The notes below the pieces were generated by a model. That model saw only the letters and a list, made by a program, of their open reading frames with translations, searched no databases and was not told the DNA's origin. The translations under genes and the position numbers were made by a program. Positions 9,308 through 15,406 of a stretch of 21,793 bases of DNA are shown piece after piece. How positions within the stretch are numbered: position 1 is the first letter of the stretch; each line of letters opens with the position of its first letter. This stretch comes from Porticoccaceae bacterium (GTDB lineage Bacteria > Pseudomonadota > Gammaproteobacteria > Pseudomonadales > Porticoccaceae), in assembly GCA_023228865.1 (NCBI GenBank), contig JALOAH010000068.1:1-21793 (forward strand), in the 5' to 3' direction.

Positions 9308-10147
9308 TCATGACGGCGAATGAATCAGCAGGATATAAAACAGGGTAAACACCGGCAGCGCCGCCGTCAGGCTGTCGATGCGATCGAGAATGCCGCCGTG
9401 GCCAGGGAGAATTTTGCCGCTGTCCTTAACGCCGCGATGGCGCTTGACCATACTCTCGAGCAGATCCCCCAAAACAGCAGCCAGCACTGCAGCCACCTCG
9501 ACAATCACCCACTCCAGCCACAGATGGCGCTGGGAGGGACTAAAGGCGATGACGATGGAGATGACGATCAGCACGGCGACCACGCCGCCGCCAAATCCTT
9601 CCCATGTTTTTCCCGGACTGACTTCCGGCGCCAGCTTGTGGCGGCCGAAAGCGCGGCCACTGAAATAAGCGCCTATATCGGCACAGACAACGGTGACAAT
9701 AACCACCATTACCAGCCAGTGTCCGCCGTCCTGGGCCGCCAGCCAACTCAAGGCGAGCCAGGCTGGCAGAAGCACAAACAAGCCCATCAGCAGGCGCACC
9801 GCTGTGCTGCCCCAAAGAACTGCACTGCTGGGATAGCCCTGCACCCAGAGCAGGGCAATGGCCCACCACAGGCAGCCGCTGAGAAGAATCATTTTGGCAG
9901 CCTCAAGACCCACAGCGGGGGCGTCAAAACCCAACCCCAGGAACATGGCTGCCATCAAGACAGCCACAACACCATAATAAAGGAGGCTGACGGCGCGTCC
10001 GGCATTTGACAGATTTGCCCATTCCCACAGGGCGACAAAAATAACGCCGGCGACAACCAGGGAGAACCACTGAAAGGGCAAGCCAAAGAGTGCGCCAAGG
10101 AACAAAACGGCGAGAATAATTGCCGTGACTATCCGCTGTTTAAGCAA
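9308..10147 (-). CDS. cdsA: Phosphatidate cytidylyltransferase (CDP-diglyceride synthase)
   Basis: CdsA makes CDP-diacylglycerol from phosphatidic acid and CTP at the inner membrane, the branch point for all bacterial phospholipids. The 279 residues are very hydrophobic, with about eight membrane segments. They end with the family signature from S232 to D258 ([13 protein letters not shown], then HGGILDRID). The start is TTG at 10147. The resulting N-terminus MLKQRIVTA aligns with the E. coli start MLKYRLISA, and GGAG at 10155-10158 is seven bases upstream. No internal ATG occurs until residue 65, so TTG is required. The gene overlaps the last codons of uppS by eight bases. Confidence 0.96.
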   Translation of the reverse strand: MLKQRIVTAIILAVLFLGALFGLPFQWFSLVVAGVIFVALWEWANLSNAGRAVSLLYYGVVAVLMAAMFLGLGFDAPAVGLEAAKMILLSGCLWWAIALLWVQGYPSSAVLWGSTAVRLLMGLFVLLPAWLALSWLAAQDGGHWLVMVVIVTVVCADIGAYFSGRAFGRHKLAPEVSPGKTWEGFGGGVVAVLIVISIVIAFSPSQRHLWLEWVIVEVAAVLAAVLGDLLESMVKRHRGVKDSGKILPGHGGILDRIDSLTAALPVFTLFYILLIHSPS

Positions 10148-10910
10148 AATTTTTCTCCGCAGCCGTCACGTGGCAGAGCTGTTCCGCAGTCATGCCAAAA
10201 CGGCGCTGCCTGCTGTTGTAATCAGCCACGGCAGCATCAAAAGCTTCGGCATCAAAGTCTGGCCAGTAAACCGGGGAGAAATACAGCTCTGCATAGGCGA
10301 GGTGCCAAAGCAGGAAATTGCTCAGTCGCCGTTCATTGGCAGTGCGAATACAGAGATCCGGTGGCGGCAGATCTGCCAGGGACAAATGCCTGGCAAAAAG
10401 GGTTTCGCTGATATCCTCCGGGCGCAGCACGCCGGACTGAACCTTGGCGGCCAGTTTTTTCGCCGCCTGGGTAATATCCCAGCGGCCGCCGTAATCGACC
10501 GCGAGAACCAGGGTGGTCTTGCCCTGCTGGGTTTTCTGTTCGGCATTATCAATCAGCTTGCGCAGGCGATCACTGAATTTTGCCCGCTCGCCGATTACCT
10601 TGAGGCGAATGCTGCGCTCCTGGAATTCGGGGAGTTCTTTGCGCAGATAGGAGGAAAACAGCGACATCAGGCCGCGCACCTCAGCGGGCGGGCGCGACCA
10701 GTTTTCACTGCTGAAGGCAAAGACAGTGAGAAACTCGATATTGTGGCGAACGCAGGAATCCATTGCATCGCGAACCCGCTCCACCCCTCGTTCGTGACCG
10801 GCAATACCCGCCAGCCCCCGCTGCTTTGCCCAGCGATTGTTGCCATCCATGATAACGGCAACATGGCGCAGAGGATTGGCGAGTTTTTCCGATTGGGCAT
10901 CTCCAGACAT
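10140..10910 (-). CDS. uppS: Undecaprenyl diphosphate synthase (cis-prenyltransferase)
   Basis: UppS extends farnesyl diphosphate with isopentenyl diphosphate to the C55 lipid carrier used for peptidoglycan and lipopolysaccharide. The 256 residues (E. coli 253) carry HVAVIMDGNNRWA with catalytic D22, the AFSSENWSRP block near 66, YGGRWDI near 140 and SNFLLW near 197. The usually invariant RTGGE is here R189-T-A-N-E193. The arginine, glutamate, R195 and S197 are kept, but both glycines are replaced. I start at the ATG at 10910, which has GAGG eight bases upstream. A TTG at 10946 would add 12 residues, has poorer support and nearly abuts the frr stop codon. Gene order frr-uppS-cdsA is as in Pseudomonas. 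Confidence 0.95.
   Translation of the reverse strand: MSGDAQSEKLANPLRHVAVIMDGNNRWAKQRGLAGIAGHERGVERVRDAMDSCVRHNIEFLTVFAFSSENWSRPPAEVRGLMSLFSSYLRKELPEFQERSIRLKVIGERAKFSDRLRKLIDNAEQKTQQGKTTLVLAVDYGGRWDITQAAKKLAAKVQSGVLRPEDISETLFARHLSLADLPPPDLCIRTANERRLSNFLLWHLAYAELYFSPVYWPDFDAEAFDAAVADYNSRQRRFGMTAEQLCHVTAAEKNFA
10155..10158 (-). promoter_or_regulatory. Ribosome binding site of the TTG-initiated cdsA, inside uppS
   Basis: GGAG within the last uppS codons lies seven bases upstream of the cdsA TTG at 10147. It supports the non-ATG start and suggests cdsA translation depends on ribosomes finishing uppS. Confidence 0.6.
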
Positions 10911-10946
10911 GGGCGCTTCCTCTGGGGTCTCAGACGTCAGAGGCAA

Positions 10947-11504
10947 TTAAATTTCCATCAGATCGGATTCTTTATCCGCCAGTGCGGCATCTATCTTGGC
11001 GATAAAACTGTCGGTGATTTTCTGCACATCATCCTGTGCCTTGCGCTCTTCATCCTCGGTAATATCCTTATCCTTGAGCAGCGCCTTAATATCGGAAAGA
11101 ATATCCCTGCGTATATTGCGAACGGAAATCCGTGCGTTTTCCGCCTCTGCCCTGGCCTGCTTGATGAGCACCTTGCGAGTCTCTTCCGTCAATGGCGGCA
11201 GGGGAATGCGGATGATCTCCCCCGCAGTGGAAGGATTAAGCCCGAGATCTGACTTGAGAATGGCTTTTTCAATGTCACCAACCATTTTCTTTTCCCAGGG
11301 CACAACCGCCAGGGTGCGGGCGTCGGAAACGTTGATATTGGCCACCTGGCTCAACGGGGTTTCAACGCCGTAGTAGGACACAGTGATTCCTTCAAGCAAT
11401 CCTGGATGAGCCCGGCCGGTGCGCAATTTGTTAAAGGTGTGCGCCAGGGATTCAAGGCTTTTGCCCATACGCTCCTTGGCGTCTGCTTTGAGTTCTTCAA
11501 TCAT
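10947..11504 (-). CDS. frr: Ribosome recycling factor
   Basis: The protein splits post-termination ribosomes together with EF-G. From the ATG at 11504 it has 185 residues, the same length as in E. coli. It shows the three-helix-bundle landmarks [15 protein letters not shown] near 27, [11 protein letters not shown] near 85, [13 protein letters not shown] near 100 and a C-terminal helix ending [11 protein letters not shown]. An in-frame TTG at 11508-11510 overlaps the pyrH stop codon. The ATG is preferred because it gives the family N-terminus and a better-placed GAGG site ten bases upstream, at the end of pyrH. The two-base gap to pyrH implies coupled translation. Confidence 0.97.
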   Translation of the reverse strand: MIEELKADAKERMGKSLESLAHTFNKLRTGRAHPGLLEGITVSYYGVETPLSQVANINVSDARTLAVVPWEKKMVGDIEKAILKSDLGLNPSTAGEIIRIPLPPLTEETRKVLIKQARAEAENARISVRNIRRDILSDIKALLKDKDITEDEERKAQDDVQKITDSFIAKIDAALADKESDLMEI

Positions 11505-11506
11505 GG

Positions 11507-12244
11507 TCAATTTTCCTCAATCAGGGTGCCTTCATCGCCACCCACCACAATATTCAGCAGGGCGCCGGGTTTGGACATTCTGAATACACGCAGGGGCATG
11601 CGATGTTCACGGCACAGGCAAATGGCCGTGAGATCCATGACGCCGAGCTTTTTGTCGAGCACGGCATCATAGGTTAAATGAGAGTAAAGGGTTGCCTCGG
11701 CATTTTTCAGGGGATCGTCGGAATAAACACCGTCGACCTTGGTAGCCTTGAGCACCAGGTCGGCGCCAATCTCAATGCCCCGCAAGCAGGCCGCCGAGTC
11801 TGTGGTAAAAAAAGGATTACCGGTTCCGGCAGCAAAAATAACCACCTCGCCCTGGGAGAGGGCGCGCACGGCATTGCGGCGATCGTAATGGTCAACCACA
11901 CCACTCATGGGAATTGCCGACATAATGCGGGCGGAAATATTGGAGCGTTCCAGGGCATCGCGCATGGCCAGGGCATTCATGACCGTCGCCAACATACCCA
12001 TATGATCACCGGTGACTCTTTCCATGCCCGCGGCCTGAAGCGCGGCGCCGCGAAACAGATTGCCACCGCCAATCACCAGACCCAATTGGACGCCGATGCC
12101 AACGAGCTGGCCTATTTCCAGCGCCATGCGATCCAGGACTTTGGGGTCGAGACCAAAGGTTTCAGAACCCATCAGCTCTTCGCCACTGAGCTTGAGAAGA
12201 ATACGTTTGTATTTCTTGTCCTTGGCTGCCTTCATGTCGGCCAT
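11507..12244 (-). CDS. pyrH: Uridylate (UMP) kinase
   Basis: PyrH phosphorylates UMP to UDP in the cytoplasm. It is a hexamer of the amino-acid-kinase fold, unlike eukaryotic UMP kinases. The 245 residues (E. coli 241) show [11 protein letters not shown] near 16, [10 protein letters not shown] near 57, [20 protein letters not shown] near 79, [14 protein letters not shown] near 139 and KATKVDGVY near 166. The ATG at 12244 is taken as start; the ATG at codon 4 is also possible, since neither has a strong ribosome site. A 132-base gap to tsf holds a candidate promoter and a strong hairpin, so pyrH may start its own transcript. Confidence 0.97.
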   Translation of the reverse strand: MADMKAAKDKKYKRILLKLSGEELMGSETFGLDPKVLDRMALEIGQLVGIGVQLGLVIGGGNLFRGAALQAAGMERVTGDHMGMLATVMNALAMRDALERSNISARIMSAIPMSGVVDHYDRRNAVRALSQGEVVIFAAGTGNPFFTTDSAACLRGIEIGADLVLKATKVDGVYSDDPLKNAEATLYSHLTYDAVLDKKLGVMDLTAICLCREHRMPLRVFRMSKPGALLNIVVGGDEGTLIEEN

Positions 12245-12266
12245 GAATTCCCCGCTTCGTCAATGG

Positions 12267-12291
12267 CGGCGGAGTGGCAATCACTCCGCCG
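12267..12291 (-). other. Strong stem-loop in the pyrH 5' leader
   Basis: A perfect 10-bp inverted repeat (arms CGGCGGAGTG and CACTCCGCCG) with a 5-base loop. Reading toward pyrH, no T-run follows, so it is not an intrinsic terminator for tsf. It would lie at or very near the 5' end of a transcript from the candidate promoter just upstream, 23 bases before the pyrH ATG. A 5' stem of this kind often stabilises mRNA. A regulatory role is only inferred. Confidence 0.6.
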
Positions 12292-12295
12292 GTGT

Positions 12296-12324
12296 TTTAT
12301 AGGCTGTTGCTGAAGTGGTCACAT
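12296..12324 (-). promoter_or_regulatory. Candidate sigma-70 promoter for pyrH
   Basis: On the minus strand, ATGTGA at 12319-12324 and TATAAA at 12296-12301 are separated by 17 bases. The -10 matches the consensus at five of six positions; the -35 is weak (three of six). The predicted start, about seven bases downstream, falls at the first bases of the hairpin. No other good promoter is seen in the tsf-pyrH gap. Confidence 0.45.
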
Positions 12325-12330
12325 TCGGCC

Positions 12331-12354
12331 GCGCGCGACAACAGCGCCGCGCAC
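12331..12354 (-). other. GC-rich stem-loop downstream of tsf
   Basis: Arms GTGCGCG and CGCGCGC can pair over seven positions, one of them a G-U wobble, around a 10-base loop. It lies 22 bases past the tsf stop codon. No T-run follows, so it is not a standard intrinsic terminator, but it could protect the 3' end of the rpsB-tsf message. Confidence 0.3.
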
Positions 12355-12376
12355 GACTGAACTGAATCTTCAATGC

Positions 12377-13240
12377 TTACTTGCTGGCGTTTACCTGAGC
12401 GGCAACTTCAGCGGCAAAATCGGTTTTTTCCACTTCAATGCCATCACCAACCTCAAAGCGTACAAAACCGTTGATTTCGGCGCCAGCTTTTTTTACCAGA
12501 TCCCCTACCTTGATCTCGGGATCCTTGACGAAAGGCTGTTCCACCAGGCTGTGCTCTTTGAGAAACTTGCTGATGCGGCCACCCATCATTTTTTCAACGA
12601 TCTCGCCGGGTTTGCCCGCCATATCCGGTTGTGCGCGGATTATCTCTTTCTCTTTTTCGAGAATTTCAGCAGGCATTTCGTCCGGCTTGTTGACCTGGGG
12701 GTTGGAGGCGGCGACGTGCATGGCAACATCTTTGGCCAGCTCGACATTACCACCGGAAAGCGCCGTCAATACCGCGATGCGGTGATTGCTGTGAACATAG
12801 CTGCCAACCACCGGAGCCTCGACAATGGCGATTCTGCGCACAGAAATGTTTTCACCGATTTTCTGTACCAGCGCCTGGCGGGCATCTTCCAGATCCCCTG
12901 CCATCAGGGCGGCGACGTCATCCTGGCGGTCGGCAAAGGCTTTGGCAATGACCTTATCGACAAAGGCGCGGAAGTTGTCGTCGCGGGCAACGAAGTCAGT
13001 TTCAGAGTTGACTTCCAAGAGTACGCCCAGGGTGCCATCGTCGGCAACGCGAACAGCAACAACGCCGTCAGCGGCGGTGCGACCCGCTTTTTTGGCGGCT
13101 TTAAGGCCACTGGATTTGCGCAGCTCTTCAATGGCCAGTTCAATATCACCATTGGTGTCAACGAGTGCTTTTTTGCACTCCATCATGCCAAGGCCGGTTC
13201 TTTCGCGAAGTTCTTTAACAAGGGAAGCAGTCACTGCCAT
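12377..13240 (-). CDS. tsf: Translation elongation factor Ts
   Basis: EF-Ts is the nucleotide-exchange factor that recycles EF-Tu from GDP to GTP form. The 287 residues (E. coli 283) start with the conserved N-terminal domain ([20 protein letters not shown], residues 7-26). The exchange motif [10 protein letters not shown] follows near residue 81 and interacts with EF-Tu. The C-terminal module ends in VAAQVNASK. The ATG has GAGAGGA about eight bases upstream. The rpsB-tsf pairing is universal. An intrinsic terminator-like stem in the 108-base gap before it would partly limit readthrough from rpsB. Confidence 0.98.
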   Translation of the reverse strand: MAVTASLVKELRERTGLGMMECKKALVDTNGDIELAIEELRKSSGLKAAKKAGRTAADGVVAVRVADDGTLGVLLEVNSETDFVARDDNFRAFVDKVIAKAFADRQDDVAALMAGDLEDARQALVQKIGENISVRRIAIVEAPVVGSYVHSNHRIAVLTALSGGNVELAKDVAMHVAASNPQVNKPDEMPAEILEKEKEIIRAQPDMAGKPGEIVEKMMGGRISKFLKEHSLVEQPFVKDPEIKVGDLVKKAGAEINGFVRFEVGDGIEVEKTDFAAEVAAQVNASK

Positions 13241-13277
13241 GGGGAATATCCTCTCAATCCACTAATAAATTGTTAGT

Positions 13278-13301
13278 AAAAAGGGGGCAAGGCCCCCTTT
13301 T
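13278..13301 (-). terminator. Intrinsic terminator/attenuator between rpsB and tsf
   Basis: On the minus strand a 10-bp stem (arms AAAAGGGGGC and GCCCCCTTTT) with a 3-base CTT loop leads directly into five T residues. It lies about 50 bases after the rpsB stop codon and about 40 before the tsf ATG. Since tsf has no evident promoter of its own, it is best read as a partial terminator that sets the S2 to EF-Ts ratio, as known for the E. coli rpsB-tsf operon. On the plus strand the stem is followed by only four T, and no gene needs it there. Confidence 0.8.
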
Positions 13302-13348
13302 CGGTCATACGATCAAGCAGTAGAGCACGAACGGATCAACCGCCCACA

Positions 13349-14110
13349 TCACTCCTGTGCTGCGACTGCGCTATCAGCTGCGGGCTCTTCAACTTCCACA
13401 AATTCGTTTCTGGAGACACCGCTATTCGATTGGGACTTGCCCTCGAGTACGGAGTCGGCAACAGCCGTCAGGTACAGCTTGATGGCGCGAATGGCATCGT
13501 CGTTACCGGGAATGATGTAATCAACGCCGTCGGGATCACTGTTGGAGTCGACAACGCCGATCACGGGAATACCCAGCTTGTTGGCTTCCTGAATGGCGAT
13601 GCGCTCATGGTCGACATCGACCACAAACAGTGCATCGGGCAGGCCGCCCATATCCTTGATACCGCCGATAGAGCGCTCCAGTTTTTCCATCATGCGGGCG
13701 CGCATCAGGGCTTCTTTTTTGGTGAGCTTCTGGAAAGTACCATCCTGGCTTTGGGACTCGAGCTCGCGAAGACGCTTGATGGAAGCGCGGATCGTTTTGT
13801 AGTTGGTGAGCATGCCACCCAGCCAGCGGTGACTGACATAGGGCATACCGGCGCGCTGCGCCTGCTCGGCAACGGTTTTCTGGGCAGAACGCTTGGTGCC
13901 CACAAAAAGAATTTTGTTGCCCTTGAGGGACAGTTTGCGAACCTCTTCCAGAGCCTGGTTGAATGCAGGAACCGTGTGTTCGAGGTTGATGATATGAATT
14001 TTATTGCGGGCGCCGAAAATATATTTGGACATTTTCGGGTTCCAGAAGCGGGTCTGGTGACCAAAGTGAACACCAGCCTGCAGCATGTCGCGCATAGAAA
14101 CAGTTGTCAT
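13349..14110 (-). CDS. rpsB: 30S ribosomal protein S2
   Basis: S2 joins the small subunit late and is needed for S1 binding. The 253 residues (E. coli 241) start [20 protein letters not shown] and contain the family blocks [25 protein letters not shown] near 108, [16 protein letters not shown] near 136 and [11 protein letters not shown] near 170. The C-terminus is an acidic tail ([17 protein letters not shown]), longer than in E. coli. The ATG has AAGG nine bases upstream. This is the first gene of the leftward operon. It is preceded by a long leader, consistent with S2 autoregulation. Confidence 0.98.
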   Translation of the reverse strand: MTTVSMRDMLQAGVHFGHQTRFWNPKMSKYIFGARNKIHIINLEHTVPAFNQALEEVRKLSLKGNKILFVGTKRSAQKTVAEQAQRAGMPYVSHRWLGGMLTNYKTIRASIKRLRELESQSQDGTFQKLTKKEALMRARMMEKLERSIGGIKDMGGLPDALFVVDVDHERIAIQEANKLGIPVIGVVDSNSDPDGVDYIIPGNDDAIRAIKLYLTAVADSVLEGKSQSNSGVSRNEFVEVEEPAADSAVAAQE

Positions 14111-14261
14111 ACGTTTTTACCTTTTCAGGAAAGCCAAATTTTGTCTTTAGCTTTCATTGGGTTAGACCTCCACAAACCCCACCGAAAAACCCGAAGGCAC
14201 CCTTTTCGATGTGACGATCTGTGTGTGATTTTTTAAAGCCACCGCCAGATACTCTGCCGGG
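14111..14261 (-). ncRNA. rpsB mRNA leader in the position of the S2-binding t44/tff element
   Basis: The stretch between the predicted rpsB transcription start and its ATG is about 150 bases. This is the size and position of the t44 (tff) leader, through which S2 represses its own operon in E. coli and relatives. Two structures are visible. A stem of CGAAAA/TTTTCG at 14183-14208 encloses a CC-TTCG-GG tetraloop with a 5-base GGGTG bulge. A GAAAGC/GCTTTC stem at 14129-14155 lies just before the ribosome site AAAAGG. No credible open frame is present. Assignment rests on position and length; I could not run a covariance model. Confidence 0.55.
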
Positions 14262-14267
14262 GCGCGC

Positions 14268-14296
14268 TTTATACCACAAATTGCCCCCACAAAGAA
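14268..14296 (-). promoter_or_regulatory. rpsB promoter, extended -10 with GC-rich discriminator
   Basis: On the minus strand TGG-TATAAA forms an extended -10 (hexamer at 14268-14273). A weak -35, TTCTTT at 14291-14296, lies 17 bases away. The bases right after the -10 are GCGCGCC, a GC-rich discriminator of the kind that makes rRNA and ribosomal protein promoters sensitive to ppGpp and DksA. The predicted start is near 14260. Confidence 0.7.
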
Positions 14297-14572
14297 GCAA
14301 CTTTTTCCCTGCCGATAACTCCTGAAACGCCCCAGCCTGCCCACTCTGCACCTCCAACTCTCCGGCTTTGCCCCGAGTGAACAACCTATTGAAAGATCAC
14401 AACCAGATCGAAAACTCCACCGCCACAGACTCAGAGCCGGATTTTGTCGGGATGATATAGCAGCGTTTAAACGCAACTCCAGCTCAGCAACAGTTCGTTA
14501 GCGGCGGAGCCAGCCTGCTTGCCACTGAATCTCGCCCGGTTTGAGCGCGAACATTCCGACAACCGCTGCAAC
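14297..14572. other. Gene-free stretch between the rpsB and map promoters
   Basis: I see no supported gene here. Short open frames on the minus strand (for example 14162-14476) run through the rpsB promoter and leader and resemble no family. The one distinct element is a perfect 12-bp palindrome, GCGTTTAAACGC, at 14463-14474. A TATATC hexamer beside it on the minus strand lacks a matching -35. E. coli also has extra upstream sequence here, so upstream activating sites for rpsB (for example for FIS) are possible but not recognised. Confidence 0.5.
14463..14474. repeat. 12-bp perfect palindrome in the rpsB-map control region
   Basis: GCGTTTAAACGC is fully self-complementary and lies about 165 bases upstream of map and 200 upstream of the rpsB transcription start. 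It could bind a dimeric regulator, or be chance. No second copy was noticed nearby. Confidence 0.5.
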
Positions 14573-14601
14573 TTCCGGGCTAAGCCGCGATTGGGTACAA
14601 T
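14573..14601 (+). promoter_or_regulatory. Candidate promoter for map-glnD-dapC-nth
   Basis: TACAAT at 14596-14601 is a five-of-six -10 match placed 25 bases before the map ATG. The corresponding -35, TTCCGG at 14573-14578 with a 17-base spacer, is poor. If used, the leader would be only about 20 bases. Confidence 0.4.
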
Positions 14602-14626
14602 GGCGCCTTTTATCAGGAAAACCGCC

Positions 14627-15406
14627 ATGGCCGTGCAAATTATGACGTCGGAACAGTTGGACAAAATGCGTGTAGCCGGAAGGCTGGCCGCCGAGGTTCT
14701 CGAAATGATCGAGGAATATGTGGTTCCTGGCGTCAGCACGGCGGAGCTGGATCGCATTTGCCACCGCCACATTGTCGATGTCCAGAACGCCATTCCGGCG
14801 CCCCTCAACTACAAGGGATTTCCCAAGTCGATTTGCACATCGGTCAACCATGTGGTGTGCCACGGTATTCCCTCCGAGAAAAAAATACTCAAAAATGGCG
14901 ATATTATTAACATCGACATTACCGTGATAAAAGACGGCTATTATGGCGATACCAGCATGATGTTTATGGTCGGCGACGTACCCAGTCACGCCCAGCGCCT
15001 GGCAAAAATAGCCCAGGAATGCCTTTACAAGGGCATTTCCATGGTCAGACCCGGCGCCCGCCTCGGCGATATCGGCCACGTTATCCAGCAACACGCCGAA
15101 GCCCATTTTTACTCCGTGGTGCGCGACTACTGCGGCCATGGCATAGGCACAGAGTTCCACCAGGATCCCCAGGTATTGCACTTCGGCAAGCCCGGCACCG
15201 GCATGGAATTGCGGGAGGGCATGACATTCACCATCGAGCCCATGATCAATGCCGGCAAGTACCACACCAAGCTGAAAAACGACGGCTGGACAGTGGAAAC
15301 CAAAGATGGCCGCCTCTCCGCCCAATGGGAGCACACCCTGGCGGTAACTGCGGAGGGCGTTGAAGTCCTCACCCTGAGAAAAAACGAGACCATTGCCCAT
15401 GGTTGA
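14627..15406 (+). CDS. map: Type I methionine aminopeptidase
   Basis: The enzyme removes the initiator methionine from new proteins when the second residue is small. The 259 residues (E. coli 264) have the pita-bread fold. All five metal ligands are visible: the two aspartates in NIDITVIKDGYYGDTS, His in YCGHGIG, Glu in TFTIEPM and Glu in SAQWEHTL. I start at the ATG at 14627 (MAVQIMTSEQLDKMRVAG). AGGA lies eight bases upstream, and homologues begin a few residues before the KMRVAGRLAAEVLE block. An open frame continues upstream to 14519 but adds 36 residues without family resemblance and covers the candidate promoter. The stop codon overlaps the glnD start by eight bases. Confidence 0.97.
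   Translation: MAVQIMTSEQLDKMRVAGRLAAEVLEMIEEYVVPGVSTAELDRICHRHIVDVQNAIPAPLNYKGFPKSICTSVNHVVCHGIPSEKKILKNGDIINIDITVIKDGYYGDTSMMFMVGDVPSHAQRLAKIAQECLYKGISMVRPGARLGDIGHVIQQHAEAHFYSVVRDYCGHGIGTEFHQDPQVLHFGKPGTGMELREGMTFTIEPMINAGKYHTKLKNDGWTVETKDGRLSAQWEHTLAVTAEGVEVLTLRKNETIAHG

Noticed and set aside
8128..9348. 406-codon plus-strand open frame opposite dxr
   Set aside because: Same complementary-register artefact; the opposite strand encodes an unmistakable Dxr.
10125..11252. 375-codon plus-strand open frame across uppS and frr
   Set aside because: Antisense to two conserved genes, with no motif or start signal.
14162..14476. Small minus-strand frame (104 codons) upstream of rpsB as a possible leader peptide gene
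   Set aside because: It runs through the predicted rpsB promoter and most of the leader, has no credible ribosome site and no similarity I recognise.
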